In this document: positions 41,177 to 52,613 of the stretch, piece after piece | Layout: each line of letters opens with the position of its first letter | How positions within the stretch are numbered: the stretch's first letter is position 1 | Assembly (NCBI GenBank): GCA_964242895.1 | Contig: CAXTBN010000001.1 | Span: forward strand, 1 to 64,000 | Source: JASLDZ01 sp964242895 | GTDB lineage: Bacteria > Pseudomonadota > Alphaproteobacteria > Caulobacterales > Caulobacteraceae | Reading direction: 5' to 3' | DNA length: 64,000 nucleotides | The notes under the pieces: model-generated | Told to the model about the DNA's origin: nothing | Databases searched by the model: none | The model's input: only the letters and a program-made list of their open reading frames with translations | Position numbers and translations under genes: made by a program

Positions 41177-42145
41177 GTGGCGGCCCCCGACCCGGCCCCG
41201 GGCGTCGCCATCGAACTGTCGGCCGTGGTCGCCGCCGTGCGCGGCGCGGAGGCCGTCGCCCTCACGGTGCGGTCGGAGCGGGGCGGGGAGGCGGCGCTGC
41301 CCTCCGGCGCGTTCGACCCGCGCGGCGACCGCACCTTCGAACTCGCCGTGCGCCGCTTCGCCGCCGAGCAGACCGGCTTCGAGCTCGGCTACGTCGAGCA
41401 GCTGTACACCTTCGGCGACGCCGGCCGGGACACGCCCACCGCCGACGTGGGCGGCTCCGAGGCCGGCGGCCGCGTGGTCTCCGTCGGCTACCTCGCCCTG
41501 ACGGCCGCGGCGGCGGAGGCGGCCGGCGCGCGCTGGACGCTCTTCACGCACTTCTTTCCGTGGGAGGATCACCGGCGCGGCCGGCCCGCCGCCCTGGACG
41601 CGCTGGAGCCCGCGCTGCGCGCCTGGGCCGGTGCGGAGGGGCCGCGTCTCGACCGCCTCCGCGCTCTGTGGGGCCTCGACGGCCGGCGCTGGAACGAGGA
41701 GCGCGTGCTGGAGCGCTACGAGCTGCTCTACGAGGCCGGCCTCGCGCCCGAGGCCGCGCGCGACCGCGGCGCCGCCGGGCCGGCGGACCCGGCGGCGGGG
41801 CCGCCCATGGCGTCCGACCACCGGCGCATCCTGGCCACCGGCCTCGGCCGGCTGCGCGGCAAGCTGAAGTACCGGCCCGTCGCCTTCGACCTCTTGGGCC
41901 GCGAGTTCACCCTCTCGGCGCTGCAGCGCACGGTGGAGGCGGTGGCCGGCGTCTCCGTGCACAAGCAGAACTTCCGCCGCGGCGTGGAGCGCACGGGCCT
42001 CGTCGAGGGTGTCGGCCGCCTGGACGCGGGCACGGGCGGCCGCCCCGCCGAGCTGCACCGCTTCCGCCGCGACCTCGCCGCCGCGGGCCCGGCGCTCGGC
42101 CTGCCGCTGCCGCTGCTGCGCGAGGCCGACGGGCGCGAGGGCTGA
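41177..42145 (+). CDS. NUDIX-family regulator, NrtR-like
   Basis: A 322-residue protein with an N-terminal NUDIX-like fold (PSGAFDPRGDRTFELAVRRF, then EQTGFELGYVEQLYTFGD) and a C-terminal winged helix (YRPVAFDLLGREFTLSALQR, then VSVHKQNFRRGVERTGLVE). The combination is that of NrtR-type transcription factors controlling NAD metabolism. The Nudix box seems degenerate, which is usual in regulators. Target genes are not evident here. Start GTG 41177. Confidence 0.8.
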   Translation: MAAPDPAPGVAIELSAVVAAVRGAEAVALTVRSERGGEAALPSGAFDPRGDRTFELAVRRFAAEQTGFELGYVEQLYTFGDAGRDTPTADVGGSEAGGRVVSVGYLALTAAAAEAAGARWTLFTHFFPWEDHRRGRPAALDALEPALRAWAGAEGPRLDRLRALWGLDGRRWNEERVLERYELLYEAGLAPEAARDRGAAGPADPAAGPPMASDHRRILATGLGRLRGKLKYRPVAFDLLGREFTLSALQRTVEAVAGVSVHKQNFRRGVERTGLVEGVGRLDAGTGGRPAELHRFRRDLAAAGPALGLPLPLLREADGREG

Positions 42146-42177
42146 CGGGCGGGGCCGGGCGGCGCTAGAAGGGCCGG

Positions 42178-43299
42178 ATGCACTCCGCCGTCATCGCCGC
42201 GACCGGGCTCTACACGCCGCCGCACAGCGTCTCCAACGCCGAGCTGGTCGAGGCCTTCAACGCCTACGTCGCCGCCTTCAACGCCGAGCATGCCGCCGGG
42301 ATCGAGGCCGGCGCCGTGGAGCCGCTGCAGCCCTCCAGCCCCGAGTTCATCGAGAAGGCGTCGGGCATCAAGAGCCGCTTCGTCATGGACAAGGCGGGCG
42401 TGCTCGACCCCGCCGTGATGGCGCCCCGCCTGGCCGAGCGGCCGAACGAGGAGCTGTCCGTCCTGGCCGAGATGGCCGTGAACGCCGCGCGCCAGGCGCT
42501 CGACGCCTGGGGCAAGCCGGCGTCGCGGATCGACGCGGTGCTGTGCGCGGCCAGCAACATGCAGCGCGCCTACCCGGCCATGGCCATCGAGGTGCAGCAG
42601 GCGCTCGGGATCGAGGGCTTCGGCTTCGACATGAACGTGGCCTGCTCGTCGGCCACCTTCGGCATCAAGACGGCGGTCGAGTACGTGGCCTCGGGCTCGG
42701 CGCGGGCGGTGCTGATGGTCAACCCGGAGATCTGCTCGGGCCACCTGAACTTCCGCGACCGCGACAGCCACTTCATCTTCGGCGACGTGGCCACCGCCGT
42801 GATCGTGGAGCGCGCGGAGGACGCCGCCCCCGGCGAGGGCTGGGACATCCTGGGCACCCGCCTGAAGACGGTGTTCTCCAACAACATCCGCAATAACTTC
42901 GGCTTCCTGAACCGCACCGCGCCGGAGGGCGTCGGCCACCCGGACAAGCTGTTCGTCCAGCAAGGGCGCAAGGTGTTCAAGGACGTGGTGCCGATGGTGT
43001 CGGAGATGATCGTGGAGCACGCCGCCGACCTCGGCGTCGACCCGCACGGCCTGAAGCGCCTGTGGCTGCACCAGGCCAACATCAACATGAACGACTACAT
43101 CGCCCGCAAGGTGCTGGGCCGCGAGCCGACGCCTGAGGAGAACGTCATCATCCTCGACGAGTACGCCAACACCTCGTCCGCCGGCTCGATCATCGCCTTC
43201 CACCTGCACCACGACGGTTTCGCGGCGGGGGACGAAGGGCTGATCTGCTCGTTCGGGGCGGGATACTCGGCGGGGACGGTGTTCGTGCGCAAGCGGTGA
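42178..43299 (+). CDS. Beta-ketoacyl-ACP synthase III
   Basis: A 373-residue KAS III-type enzyme, longer than E. coli FabH (about 317). Catalytic triad visible: Cys in NVACSSATFG, His in LWLHQANINMND and Asn in EYANTSSAGS. It starts fatty-acid chains by condensing an acyl-CoA with malonyl-ACP, or makes a specialised ketide. Length and N-terminal insert (EFIEKASGIKSR) suggest a distinct substrate. The hairpin at 43305-43323 behind it can serve as terminator. Confidence 0.88.
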   Translation: MHSAVIAATGLYTPPHSVSNAELVEAFNAYVAAFNAEHAAGIEAGAVEPLQPSSPEFIEKASGIKSRFVMDKAGVLDPAVMAPRLAERPNEELSVLAEMAVNAARQALDAWGKPASRIDAVLCAASNMQRAYPAMAIEVQQALGIEGFGFDMNVACSSATFGIKTAVEYVASGSARAVLMVNPEICSGHLNFRDRDSHFIFGDVATAVIVERAEDAAPGEGWDILGTRLKTVFSNNIRNNFGFLNRTAPEGVGHPDKLFVQQGRKVFKDVVPMVSEMIVEHAADLGVDPHGLKRLWLHQANINMNDYIARKVLGREPTPEENVIILDEYANTSSAGSIIAFHLHHDGFAAGDEGLICSFGAGYSAGTVFVRKR

Positions 43300-43302
43300 C
43301 TC

Positions 43303-43367
43303 CCTCTCCCCTTGCGGGAGAGGGAGGGGCCCGCGCCGGAGGCGTGGGAGGGTGAGGGGTCGCGCGA
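43303..43367 (+). repeat. Left inverted repeat flanking DUF559 gene
   Basis: Matches the reverse complement of 43734-43799 in a 31-bp outer block (43303-43333) and a 23-bp inner block (43345-43367), both perfect, with a diverged 11-12 bp centre. The outer block itself folds (CTCTCCCC-TTGC-GGGAGAG). Confidence 0.92.
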
Positions 43368-43394
43368 TGTGTGAAGCTGGGCCAGGCTCGCCGC

Positions 43395-43763
43395 ATGCGC
43401 GACCGCGACTTTCTGTTCTTTGCCGCCAAGCAGATGCGGCATGATCCCACTCTCGCCGAGACGGCGATGTGGCGCCTGCTGCGCGGTCGCCGCTTCGATG
43501 GGCTCAAGTTCCGGCGGCAGGTACCGCTCGGCCCGTACATCGCCGACTTCGCCTGCTTCGATCCCAAGCTGATCGTGGAGTGCGACGGCGGCCAGCATGG
43601 GGGCGTGCGGGACGAGGAGCGCGATCGCTGGTTCACGCTGCAAGGTTTCCGCGTGATCCGGATGTGGAACTCGGAAGTGCTCAACGACGGGGACGACGCG
43701 GCGCTGTTGCTCCTCGAGCAGAAGCTTCGAGCGTCGCGCGACCCCTCACCCTCCCACCGCTGA
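43395..43763 (+). CDS. DUF559 (Vsr-like) endonuclease-domain protein
   Basis: A 122-residue protein: MRDRDFLFFAAKQMRHDPTL, then WRLLRGRRFDGLKFRRQVPL, YIADFACFDPKLIVECDGGQ and FRVIRMWNSEVLND. These are the PD-(D/E)XK-like features of DUF559, related to very-short-patch repair nucleases. GTG 43371 is an alternative start. The last ten residues (ASRDPSPSHR) are encoded by the right inverted repeat. The gene is thus packaged between two long inverted repeats, suggesting that it moves or is held as a cassette. Confidence 0.88.
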   Translation: MRDRDFLFFAAKQMRHDPTLAETAMWRLLRGRRFDGLKFRRQVPLGPYIADFACFDPKLIVECDGGQHGGVRDEERDRWFTLQGFRVIRMWNSEVLNDGDDAALLLLEQKLRASRDPSPSHR

Positions 43764-43799
43764 CGCGGCGGGCCCCTCCCTCTCCCGCAAGGGGAGAGG
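43734..43799 (-). repeat. Right inverted repeat flanking DUF559 gene
   Basis: Reverse complement of the left copy (43303-43367): 23-bp block at 43734-43756 and 31-bp block at 43769-43799 are identical. It overlaps the last codons of the DUF559 gene. Confidence 0.92.
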
Positions 43800-43805
43800 T
43801 TTTTT
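43779..43805 (+). terminator. Rho-independent terminator within the right inverted repeat
   Basis: CCTCTCCC-GCAA-GGGGAGAGG followed by six T. It ends transcription of the DUF559 gene ahead of gyrA. Confidence 0.8.
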
Positions 43806-43889
43806 GCCGCGGCGCGCCTCGGATGCTAACAAGCTCCCCTCGCGCGCGCGTCTGATTCAGCGCCGCCCCGCACCCTCCCGGACGCCGAA

Positions 43890-46682
<2,793 letters not shown>

Positions 46683-46752
46683 GCCTGTGGACGGGACCGC
46701 CGGCTTGATGTTCTGTGCGCGCCGCTGAGGTAGCGGAGCCGGCCCAGACCCA

Positions 46753-47241
46753 ATGACGCGCGTCGGCCTCTACCCCGGCACCTTCGACCCAATCACCAAC
46801 GGCCACCTCGACATCATCGGCCGCGCCGTGAAGCTGGTGGACCGACTGGTGGTCGGCGTGGCGGTCAACGCCGGCAAGGGCCCGATGTTCTCCACGGAGG
46901 AGCGGGTCGAGATGGTCATGCGCGAGACCGCCGGGCTCGGCGGGGCCGAGATCGTGGTCGAGCCGTTCTCGGGCCTGCTCATGCATTTCGCGGAGCACTT
47001 GGGGGCCTCGATGATCGTGCGGGGCCTGCGGGCGGTGGCCGACTTCGAATACGAGTTCCAGATGACGGCCATGAACCAGCAGCTGAACCGCGAGATCGAG
47101 ACCGTCTTCCTGATGGCCGACCCGCGCCACCAGGCCATCGCCTCGCGGCTGGTGAAGGAGATCGCCAAGCTGGGCGGCGACGTCTCGCCGTTCGTCACGC
47201 CGGGAGTGGCGGCGCAACTGCTGGAGAGAGTGCACGCATGA
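46753..47241 (+). CDS. coaD: Phosphopantetheine adenylyltransferase CoaD
   Basis: Joins ATP and 4'-phosphopantetheine to dephospho-CoA. The 162-residue protein has the nucleotidyltransferase motif GTFDPITNGHLDI, the block IVRGLRAVADFEYEFQMTAM and the C-terminal SRLVKEIAKLGGDVSPFV. Length is typical. It overlaps the PPIase gene by ATGA. Confidence 0.96.
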   Translation: MTRVGLYPGTFDPITNGHLDIIGRAVKLVDRLVVGVAVNAGKGPMFSTEERVEMVMRETAGLGGAEIVVEPFSGLLMHFAEHLGASMIVRGLRAVADFEYEFQMTAMNQQLNREIETVFLMADPRHQAIASRLVKEIAKLGGDVSPFVTPGVAAQLLERVHA

Positions 47242-48092
47242 TCCGCAGAGCCGTCGTCACGGCGACCCTGGCCTTCGCCTTCCTCGCCGCGGGCGCCGCC
47301 GCCCAGGTCCCCGGCCGGCCGGCCCCCGCCGCGGTCCCGGGCGTCACCTACAAGCCCGTCGATCCCGACCGCCTGCTGGTGGTGGACACCAACAAGGGCC
47401 GCATCATCGCCGAGCTGTCGTCGGACGCCGCTCCCAACCACGTGGCGCGCGTGCAGCAGCTGGCGCGCGCGCACTTCTACGACGGCCTGACCTTCTTCCG
47501 CGTGATCGACGACTTCATGGACCAGACCGGCGACCCCAAGAACACGGGCGAGGGCGGGTCCGACCGGCCGAACCTGGCGGGCGAGTTCACCTTCCGCCGC
47601 GGGTCCGATGACTTCGGCGTCGTGGCCCAGCCCGCGGGCGGCGAGGACGGCTACGTCGGCGCCCTGCCGGTGCACGGCCAGGCGGGGGCGCTGGCGGCCA
47701 TGACCAAGGACGGCAAGGTCACCGCCTGGGGGGCCTACTGCGCCGGCGTGCTCGGCATGGCGCGCGACGCCGAGCCGGACAGCGCCAACAGCCAGTTCTT
47801 CTTCATGCGCGGGCCCTACCCCTCGCTGGAGAAGCGCTACACCGCCTTCGGCCGCGTGCTGGTGGGTCAGGACGTGGTGCTCTCCGTCAAGGCGGGCGAG
47901 CCCGTGGCCGCTCCGCAGGACCGCATGACGCGCGTGCGCCTCGCCTCCGACCTGCCGGCCGCCGAGCGCGTGGTCGTCAGCCGCGAGGACCCGACCTCGG
48001 CCACCTTCGCCGCCGAGGTCGCCCGCGTGCGCGCGCAGAAGGGCGCCGACTTCTCCGTGTGCGACGTGGCCCCGCGGGTGAAGGTCGGGTGA
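47238..48092 (+). CDS. Exported cyclophilin-type peptidyl-prolyl isomerase
   Basis: A 284-residue protein with a signal peptide (ATLAFAFLAAGAAAQV) and a cyclophilin domain: GRIIAELSSDAAPNHVARVQ, FYDGLTFFRVIDDFMDQTGD, and NSQFFFMRGPYPSLEKRYTA. It helps periplasmic proteins fold. The usual cyclophilin tryptophan is replaced in this group, as is common in PpiA-like forms. Coupled by overlap to coaD and to the downstream kinase. Confidence 0.9.
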   Translation: MIRRAVVTATLAFAFLAAGAAAQVPGRPAPAAVPGVTYKPVDPDRLLVVDTNKGRIIAELSSDAAPNHVARVQQLARAHFYDGLTFFRVIDDFMDQTGDPKNTGEGGSDRPNLAGEFTFRRGSDDFGVVAQPAGGEDGYVGALPVHGQAGALAAMTKDGKVTAWGAYCAGVLGMARDAEPDSANSQFFFMRGPYPSLEKRYTAFGRVLVGQDVVLSVKAGEPVAAPQDRMTRVRLASDLPAAERVVVSREDPTSATFAAEVARVRAQKGADFSVCDVAPRVKVG

Positions 48093-49633
48093 GCGCCGCG
48101 AGCGCCGTCGCCGTCGATCCCCTGAGCCAGACCGCCGTCGACGCGGCGGAGCAGCGCTTCCGCCGACGGATCCTGGCCGCCCTGGCGCTAGGCGCGATCT
48201 CGCTGGTGGTGCTCGTGGCGGTGTCGCTGCTGCTCTACCGGCGCGGCCTGTCGAGCAACGCCTGGGTGGAGCACACCTATGCGGCGGAGACCAAGATCTC
48301 GAGCCTCGCCACCGAGATCGAGAAGCTGGAGACCGCCCGGCGCGGCTACCTGCTTGAGGCGCGCGACGGGTTCTGGCGCACCTACGTGGAGACGCGCGGG
48401 CGCATCCGCCCCGCCGCCGCCGACCTCGCCGAGTTCACCTCCGACAACCCCGTCCAGGTGCGCAACAGCGCGGCGCTGAGCGAGCTGATCGAGCAGAAGT
48501 TCGCCCAGATGCGCGTCACCATCGAGCTGGCCCACGACGGGAACCCGCAGGTCGCGCGCGACAACTTCCTGCGGATGAGCGAGCAGCACGTCACCCAGAG
48601 GCTGCGCGACGTCACGGACGCCATGCTGGCCGAGGAGGGCCGGCTCCTCAGGGATCGGACGGGGCTGAGCGACGACGTCGTCCGCTGGTCGCTCATCGTG
48701 GCGGTGTTCGTGGCCGCGCTGCTGGGCGTGATCGCGACGGGCGTGATGGTGCTGATGCGCCGCTACGCCGAGGAGCTGAACCGCAGCCAGGCGGCGCTGC
48801 GCAGCCTCAACGCGGGGTTGGAGGACGCCGTGCGCGCGCGCACCTCCGACCTGCAGCGCGCCAACGACGAGATCCAACGCTTCGCCTACATCGTCAGCCA
48901 CGACCTGCGCTCGCCGCTGGTCAACGTCATGGGCTTCACCAGCGAGCTCGAGACGGCGATGAAGCCGATCGGCGCCCTGCTGGAGGCGGCGGAGACGACC
49001 GCGCCCTCCATCGTGCCCACCGGCGCGCGGCTCGCCGTGCGCGAGGACGTGCCCGAGTCCCTGGGCTTCATCCGCTCGTCGACCAAGAAGATGGACCGGC
49101 TGATCAACGCCATCCTGCAGCTGTCGCGCCAGGGCCGTCGCACCCTCGCGCCCGAACGGCTGGACATGGAGGCGGTGACGCGCGGGGTGATCGACAGCCT
49201 GGAGACGCTCGCGCGCGACAAGGGGGCCCAGGTCGGGATCGAGGGTCGGCTCCCGGCGGTCGTCTCCGACCGGCTGGCGGTGGAGCAGGTCCTGTCCAAC
49301 CTCGTGGAGAATGCGCTCAAGTACCTGCAGCCCGGCCGCCCCGGTCACATCGCCGTGCGCGGGGCCTCGGCCCCCGGCGGACGCCTCGCCTACGAGGTGG
49401 CGGACAACGGGCGCGGCATCGACCCGCGCGACCACGAGCGCGTGTTCGAGCTGTTCCGCCGCTCGGGCGCGCAGGACACGGCCGGCGAGGGCATCGGGCT
49501 GGCGCACGTGCGCGCCCTCGTCTATCGGCTCGGGGGAACGATCGGCTGCAGCTCCGAACTGGGACGCGGCTCGACCTTCACCGTCAACCTGCCCGCCGAA
49601 CTCGCGCGGGACGAGGGGTCCACCGCCGCATGA
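48089..49633 (+). CDS. CHASE3 sensor histidine kinase
   Basis: A 514-residue membrane kinase, GTG 48089 overlapping the PPIase stop. Two membrane helices (near residues 30-52 and 207-230) frame a helical CHASE3 sensor (AAETKISSLATEIEKLETAR). HisKA has its His in YIVSHDLRSPLVNVMGF; HATPase has NLVENALKYLQPG and DNGRGIDPRDHERVF. Similar kinases act with Rcp1-type regulators. It is coupled by ATGA to the response regulator. Confidence 0.9.
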   Translation: MSAASAVAVDPLSQTAVDAAEQRFRRRILAALALGAISLVVLVAVSLLLYRRGLSSNAWVEHTYAAETKISSLATEIEKLETARRGYLLEARDGFWRTYVETRGRIRPAAADLAEFTSDNPVQVRNSAALSELIEQKFAQMRVTIELAHDGNPQVARDNFLRMSEQHVTQRLRDVTDAMLAEEGRLLRDRTGLSDDVVRWSLIVAVFVAALLGVIATGVMVLMRRYAEELNRSQAALRSLNAGLEDAVRARTSDLQRANDEIQRFAYIVSHDLRSPLVNVMGFTSELETAMKPIGALLEAAETTAPSIVPTGARLAVREDVPESLGFIRSSTKKMDRLINAILQLSRQGRRTLAPERLDMEAVTRGVIDSLETLARDKGAQVGIEGRLPAVVSDRLAVEQVLSNLVENALKYLQPGRPGHIAVRGASAPGGRLAYEVADNGRGIDPRDHERVFELFRRSGAQDTAGEGIGLAHVRALVYRLGGTIGCSSELGRGSTFTVNLPAELARDEGSTAA

Positions 49634-50070
49634 ACGCCCACCAGCCCGTCAACATCGTCATGATCGAGGACGACGAGGGGCACGCGCGGCTGATCGAGCG
49701 CAACATCCGCCGCGCCGGCATATCCAACGACATCAAGCACTTTCTCGACGGCACGAGCGCGCTCGACTACCTGTTCAACCACCACGAGGGGCCCACGCGC
49801 AACGGCCCGGCGCTGGTGCTGCTGGACCTGAACCTGCCCGACATGAGCGGCACCGACATCCTGGCGCGCATCAAGAACGAGCCGCGCATGAAGCGCACGC
49901 CGGTCGTGGTGCTGACCACCACCGACGACAAGGCGGAGATCCAGCGCTGCTACGACCTGGGTTGCAACGTCTACATCACCAAGCCGGTGAATTACGAAAG
50001 CTTCGCGGAGGCGATCCGGCAGCTGGGCCTGTTCCTGGCGGTGATCCAGGTGCCCGAGGTCGAGGCCTAG
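49630..50070 (+). CDS. Rcp1-like response regulator
   Basis: A 146-residue single receiver domain: acidic pocket MIEDDEGHARLIERNI, phospho-Asp in LVLLDLNLPDMSG, Thr in VVVLTTTDDKAE and Lys in VYITKPVNYESF. No output domain, so it passes phosphate or binds a partner. The ATG overlaps the kinase stop; the pair are cognate. Confidence 0.93.
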   Translation: MNAHQPVNIVMIEDDEGHARLIERNIRRAGISNDIKHFLDGTSALDYLFNHHEGPTRNGPALVLLDLNLPDMSGTDILARIKNEPRMKRTPVVVLTTTDDKAEIQRCYDLGCNVYITKPVNYESFAEAIRQLGLFLAVIQVPEVEA

Positions 50071-50096
50071 CGAGCGAGCGTGATCGGGGCGGCGCT

Positions 50097-51164
50097 GTGA
50101 TCGAAGCCGAGGGCGGGGTCCGGCCCCGCCTTCTGTACGTGGACGACGACGAGGGCCTGTGCCGCCTCGTGTCGCGCGCCCTCGGCCGCCGCGGGCTGGA
50201 CGTGGAGACCTGCACCGAGCCGCGCGACGCCGTCGACCGGCTGCGCCGCCAACCGGTGCAGGTGGTGGCGGTCGACCACTACATGCCGGGCCAGGACGGG
50301 CTGGAGACGCTGGAGCAGATCCGCGCCCTGCCGCACGCGCCGCCGGTGGTCTACGTCACGGGCTCCGACGAGAGCCGCATCGCCATCGCCGCCCTCAAGG
50401 CGGGCGCGGCCGACTACGTGGTGAAGACCGGCTCGGACGATTTCACGGATCTGCTGTTCACCGCCGTGCGCCAGGCCGTCGAACAGGAGCGCATGCGGCG
50501 CGGGCGCGAGGCGGCCGAGCGCGGCTTGAAGGAGGCCAACGCGCGGCTGGAGGCGGTGGTGGAGCGCCAGCAGGTGCTGCTGCGCGAGGTGAACCACCGC
50601 GTCGCCAACAGCCTGCAGCTGGTCTCGTCGCTGGTGCACATGCAGGCCGCCGCCCTGAAGCCCGGCGAGGCGCGCGAGGCGCTGAAGGACACGCAGGCGC
50701 GCATCTCGGCGATCATGCAGATCCACCGCCGGCTCTACACGTCCGACGACGTGGAGCGGGTGGACATGGGCGAGTACCTGCGCGGCCTCGTCTACGAACT
50801 GGAGACCTCGCTGCCCGCCGCCGGGGCCGAGCGCGCCATCCGGCTGGAGGCCGCACCGCTGGAGCTGGCCACGGACAAGGCGGTGTCGCTGGGCGTGATC
50901 GTCGCCGAGCTGGTCACCAACGCCTACAAGTACGCCTACGCCCCCGACCGCGCCGGCGAGATCCGCATCAGGCTGGTCGAGCAAGGGCCGCGCGTGTGCC
51001 TCTCGGTGGAGGACGACGGCGAGGGCATGGTGGACGGCGGGGCGCCCAAGGGCACGGGCCTCGGCCGCAAGGTGATCGCCGCCATGGCCGCGAGCCTCGC
51101 CACCAAGGTCGAGTTCGACCCGTCGCACCGGGGCGTGCGCGCGCACCTCGCGTTCGACGCCTGA
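50097..51164 (+). CDS. Receiver - HisKA_2 histidine kinase
   Basis: A 355-residue cytoplasmic protein. N-terminal receiver (LLYVDDDEGLCRLVSRALGR; phospho-Asp in VVAVDHYMPGQDG; Lys in YVVKTGSDD), a coiled coil, then a HisKA_2/HWE-like dimer domain with His in LLREVNHRVANSLQLVSSLV and an ATPase (IVAELVTNAYKYAYAPDRAG). HisKA_2 kinases often feed the general stress response in alphaproteobacteria. Start GTG 50097. Third gene of the phosphorelay. Confidence 0.9.
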   Translation: MIEAEGGVRPRLLYVDDDEGLCRLVSRALGRRGLDVETCTEPRDAVDRLRRQPVQVVAVDHYMPGQDGLETLEQIRALPHAPPVVYVTGSDESRIAIAALKAGAADYVVKTGSDDFTDLLFTAVRQAVEQERMRRGREAAERGLKEANARLEAVVERQQVLLREVNHRVANSLQLVSSLVHMQAAALKPGEAREALKDTQARISAIMQIHRRLYTSDDVERVDMGEYLRGLVYELETSLPAAGAERAIRLEAAPLELATDKAVSLGVIVAELVTNAYKYAYAPDRAGEIRIRLVEQGPRVCLSVEDDGEGMVDGGAPKGTGLGRKVIAAMAASLATKVEFDPSHRGVRAHLAFDA

Positions 51165-51182
51165 TCCCGGCCGCGCGGCGGT

Positions 51183-52613
51183 TCAGGCGAACAGGCTCCG
51201 TCGCCTCGCGTAGGCGAAGTACACGGCCAGCCCCACCGCGTTCCATACCAAGAACAGCCCCTGCGTCAGCCGCGGCAGGCTGGTGAACAGGTACAGGCAC
51301 CCGGCGACGCCCAGCGGCCCGACGAGCCACGGCAGGGGCGTCCTGAACAGGCGGGGCCGCTCGGGCTCGCGCGCGCGCAGCACCATCATGCACACGCACA
51401 CCGCGATGAAGGCGCACAGCGTGCCGCTGTTCGCCAGCGCGGCGATCTGCTCCAGCGGCAGGAAGCCGGCGATGCTCGCGGCGATCACCGCGGTCAGGAT
51501 CGTCACGGGAACGGGCGCGCCGCGGCGGCTCACGGCGGCCAGGCTCTCCGGCAGCATGCGGTCGCGCGCCATCGCGAAGAAGATGCGGCTCTGGCCGTAC
51601 ATGAAGGCCAGGATCACCGTCGGCAGCGCCACCACCGCCGCCCCGGCCACCACCTTGGCGGCCCAGGGATGGTTCAGCTGGTTCATGATGAAGACCAGCG
51701 GCGCGGCGTCCTTGGCGAAGCTCTGCGGGGCCGAGGCCCCGATCGCGGCGGCGGCCACGGCCATGTAGATCACCACGCACGCGAGCATCGAGCCGATGAT
51801 GCCGATGGTGAGGTCTCGCCCGGGGTTCTTGGCCTCCTCCGCCGCGGTGGAGATGGCGTCGAAGCCGTAGAAGGCGAAGAAGATGATGGCCGCCGCCGCC
51901 ATCACGCCCACCTTCTGCCCGCCTACCTCATGGCTGGCGAACCCGTTGGGCATGAAGGGGGTGAAGTGCTCCGGCTTGAAGGCGGGTGCGGCGATGGCCA
52001 CGAAGGCGGCGAGCGCCAGCACCTTCACCGCCACCAGCACCGCGTTGATCGTCGCGCTCTCGCGCGTGCCGACCAGGAGCACGCCGCCGACGACCAGCGT
52101 AATGAGCACCGCCGGCAGGTTCACGACCCCGCCCGCCGCCTGCGGCCCGGCGGAGAGCGCGGCCGGCAGGTGGACGCCCACCGCGGCCAGGAACTCGGCC
52201 GCGTGCCCGCTCCAGCCCACGGCCACCACCGAGCACACCACCGTGTACTCGAGGATCAGGCTCCAGCCGACGATCCAGGCGAACACCTCGCCGAGCGCCG
52301 CGTAGCTGTAGGTGTAGGCCGAGCCCGCGGCCGGGATCAGCGTCGCCATCTCCGCGTAGGCCAGCGCCGCGCACACGCACACCGCGCCCGCGATGGCGAA
52401 GCTCAGCAGCACCCCAGGTCCGGCCAGCCCCGCGCCCACGCCGGTCAGCGTGTAGATGCCGGTGCCGACGATGCCGCCCACGCCAAGGGCGACGAGGTGC
52501 GGCCACGACAGCGTCGGCGCCAGCCGGCGGCCCCCGACGGCGATCTCGCGCGCGGCGTCCACGCCCTTGCGGCGCCAACCCCCGGCGGAGGTGCGCAGGT
52601 CGGCGGCGGTCAA
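51183..52613 (-). CDS. APC-family amino acid permease
   Basis: A 476-residue transporter with about twelve membrane helices. Family signatures: ALGVGGIVGTGIYTLTGVGA near the N-terminus, AAGSAYTYSYAALGEVFAWI and the FYGFDAISTAAEEAKNPGRD block. It resembles cationic amino acid transporters (YfnA/CAT-like). TTG 52613 overlaps the peptidase stop by TTGA, so an amino-acid-releasing peptidase and an importer are made together. Confidence 0.88.
   Translation of the reverse strand: MTAADLRTSAGGWRRKGVDAAREIAVGGRRLAPTLSWPHLVALGVGGIVGTGIYTLTGVGAGLAGPGVLLSFAIAGAVCVCAALAYAEMATLIPAAGSAYTYSYAALGEVFAWIVGWSLILEYTVVCSVVAVGWSGHAAEFLAAVGVHLPAALSAGPQAAGGVVNLPAVLITLVVGGVLLVGTRESATINAVLVAVKVLALAAFVAIAAPAFKPEHFTPFMPNGFASHEVGGQKVGVMAAAAIIFFAFYGFDAISTAAEEAKNPGRDLTIGIIGSMLACVVIYMAVAAAAIGASAPQSFAKDAAPLVFIMNQLNHPWAAKVVAGAAVVALPTVILAFMYGQSRIFFAMARDRMLPESLAAVSRRGAPVPVTILTAVIAASIAGFLPLEQIAALANSGTLCAFIAVCVCMMVLRAREPERPRLFRTPLPWLVGPLGVAGCLYLFTSLPRLTQGLFLVWNAVGLAVYFAYARRRSLFA

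Noticed and set aside
43303..43799. CRISPR-like or transposon-end interpretation of the repeats around DUF559
   Set aside because: Only two copies in inverted orientation, no spacers, no target duplication noticed and no transposase inside.
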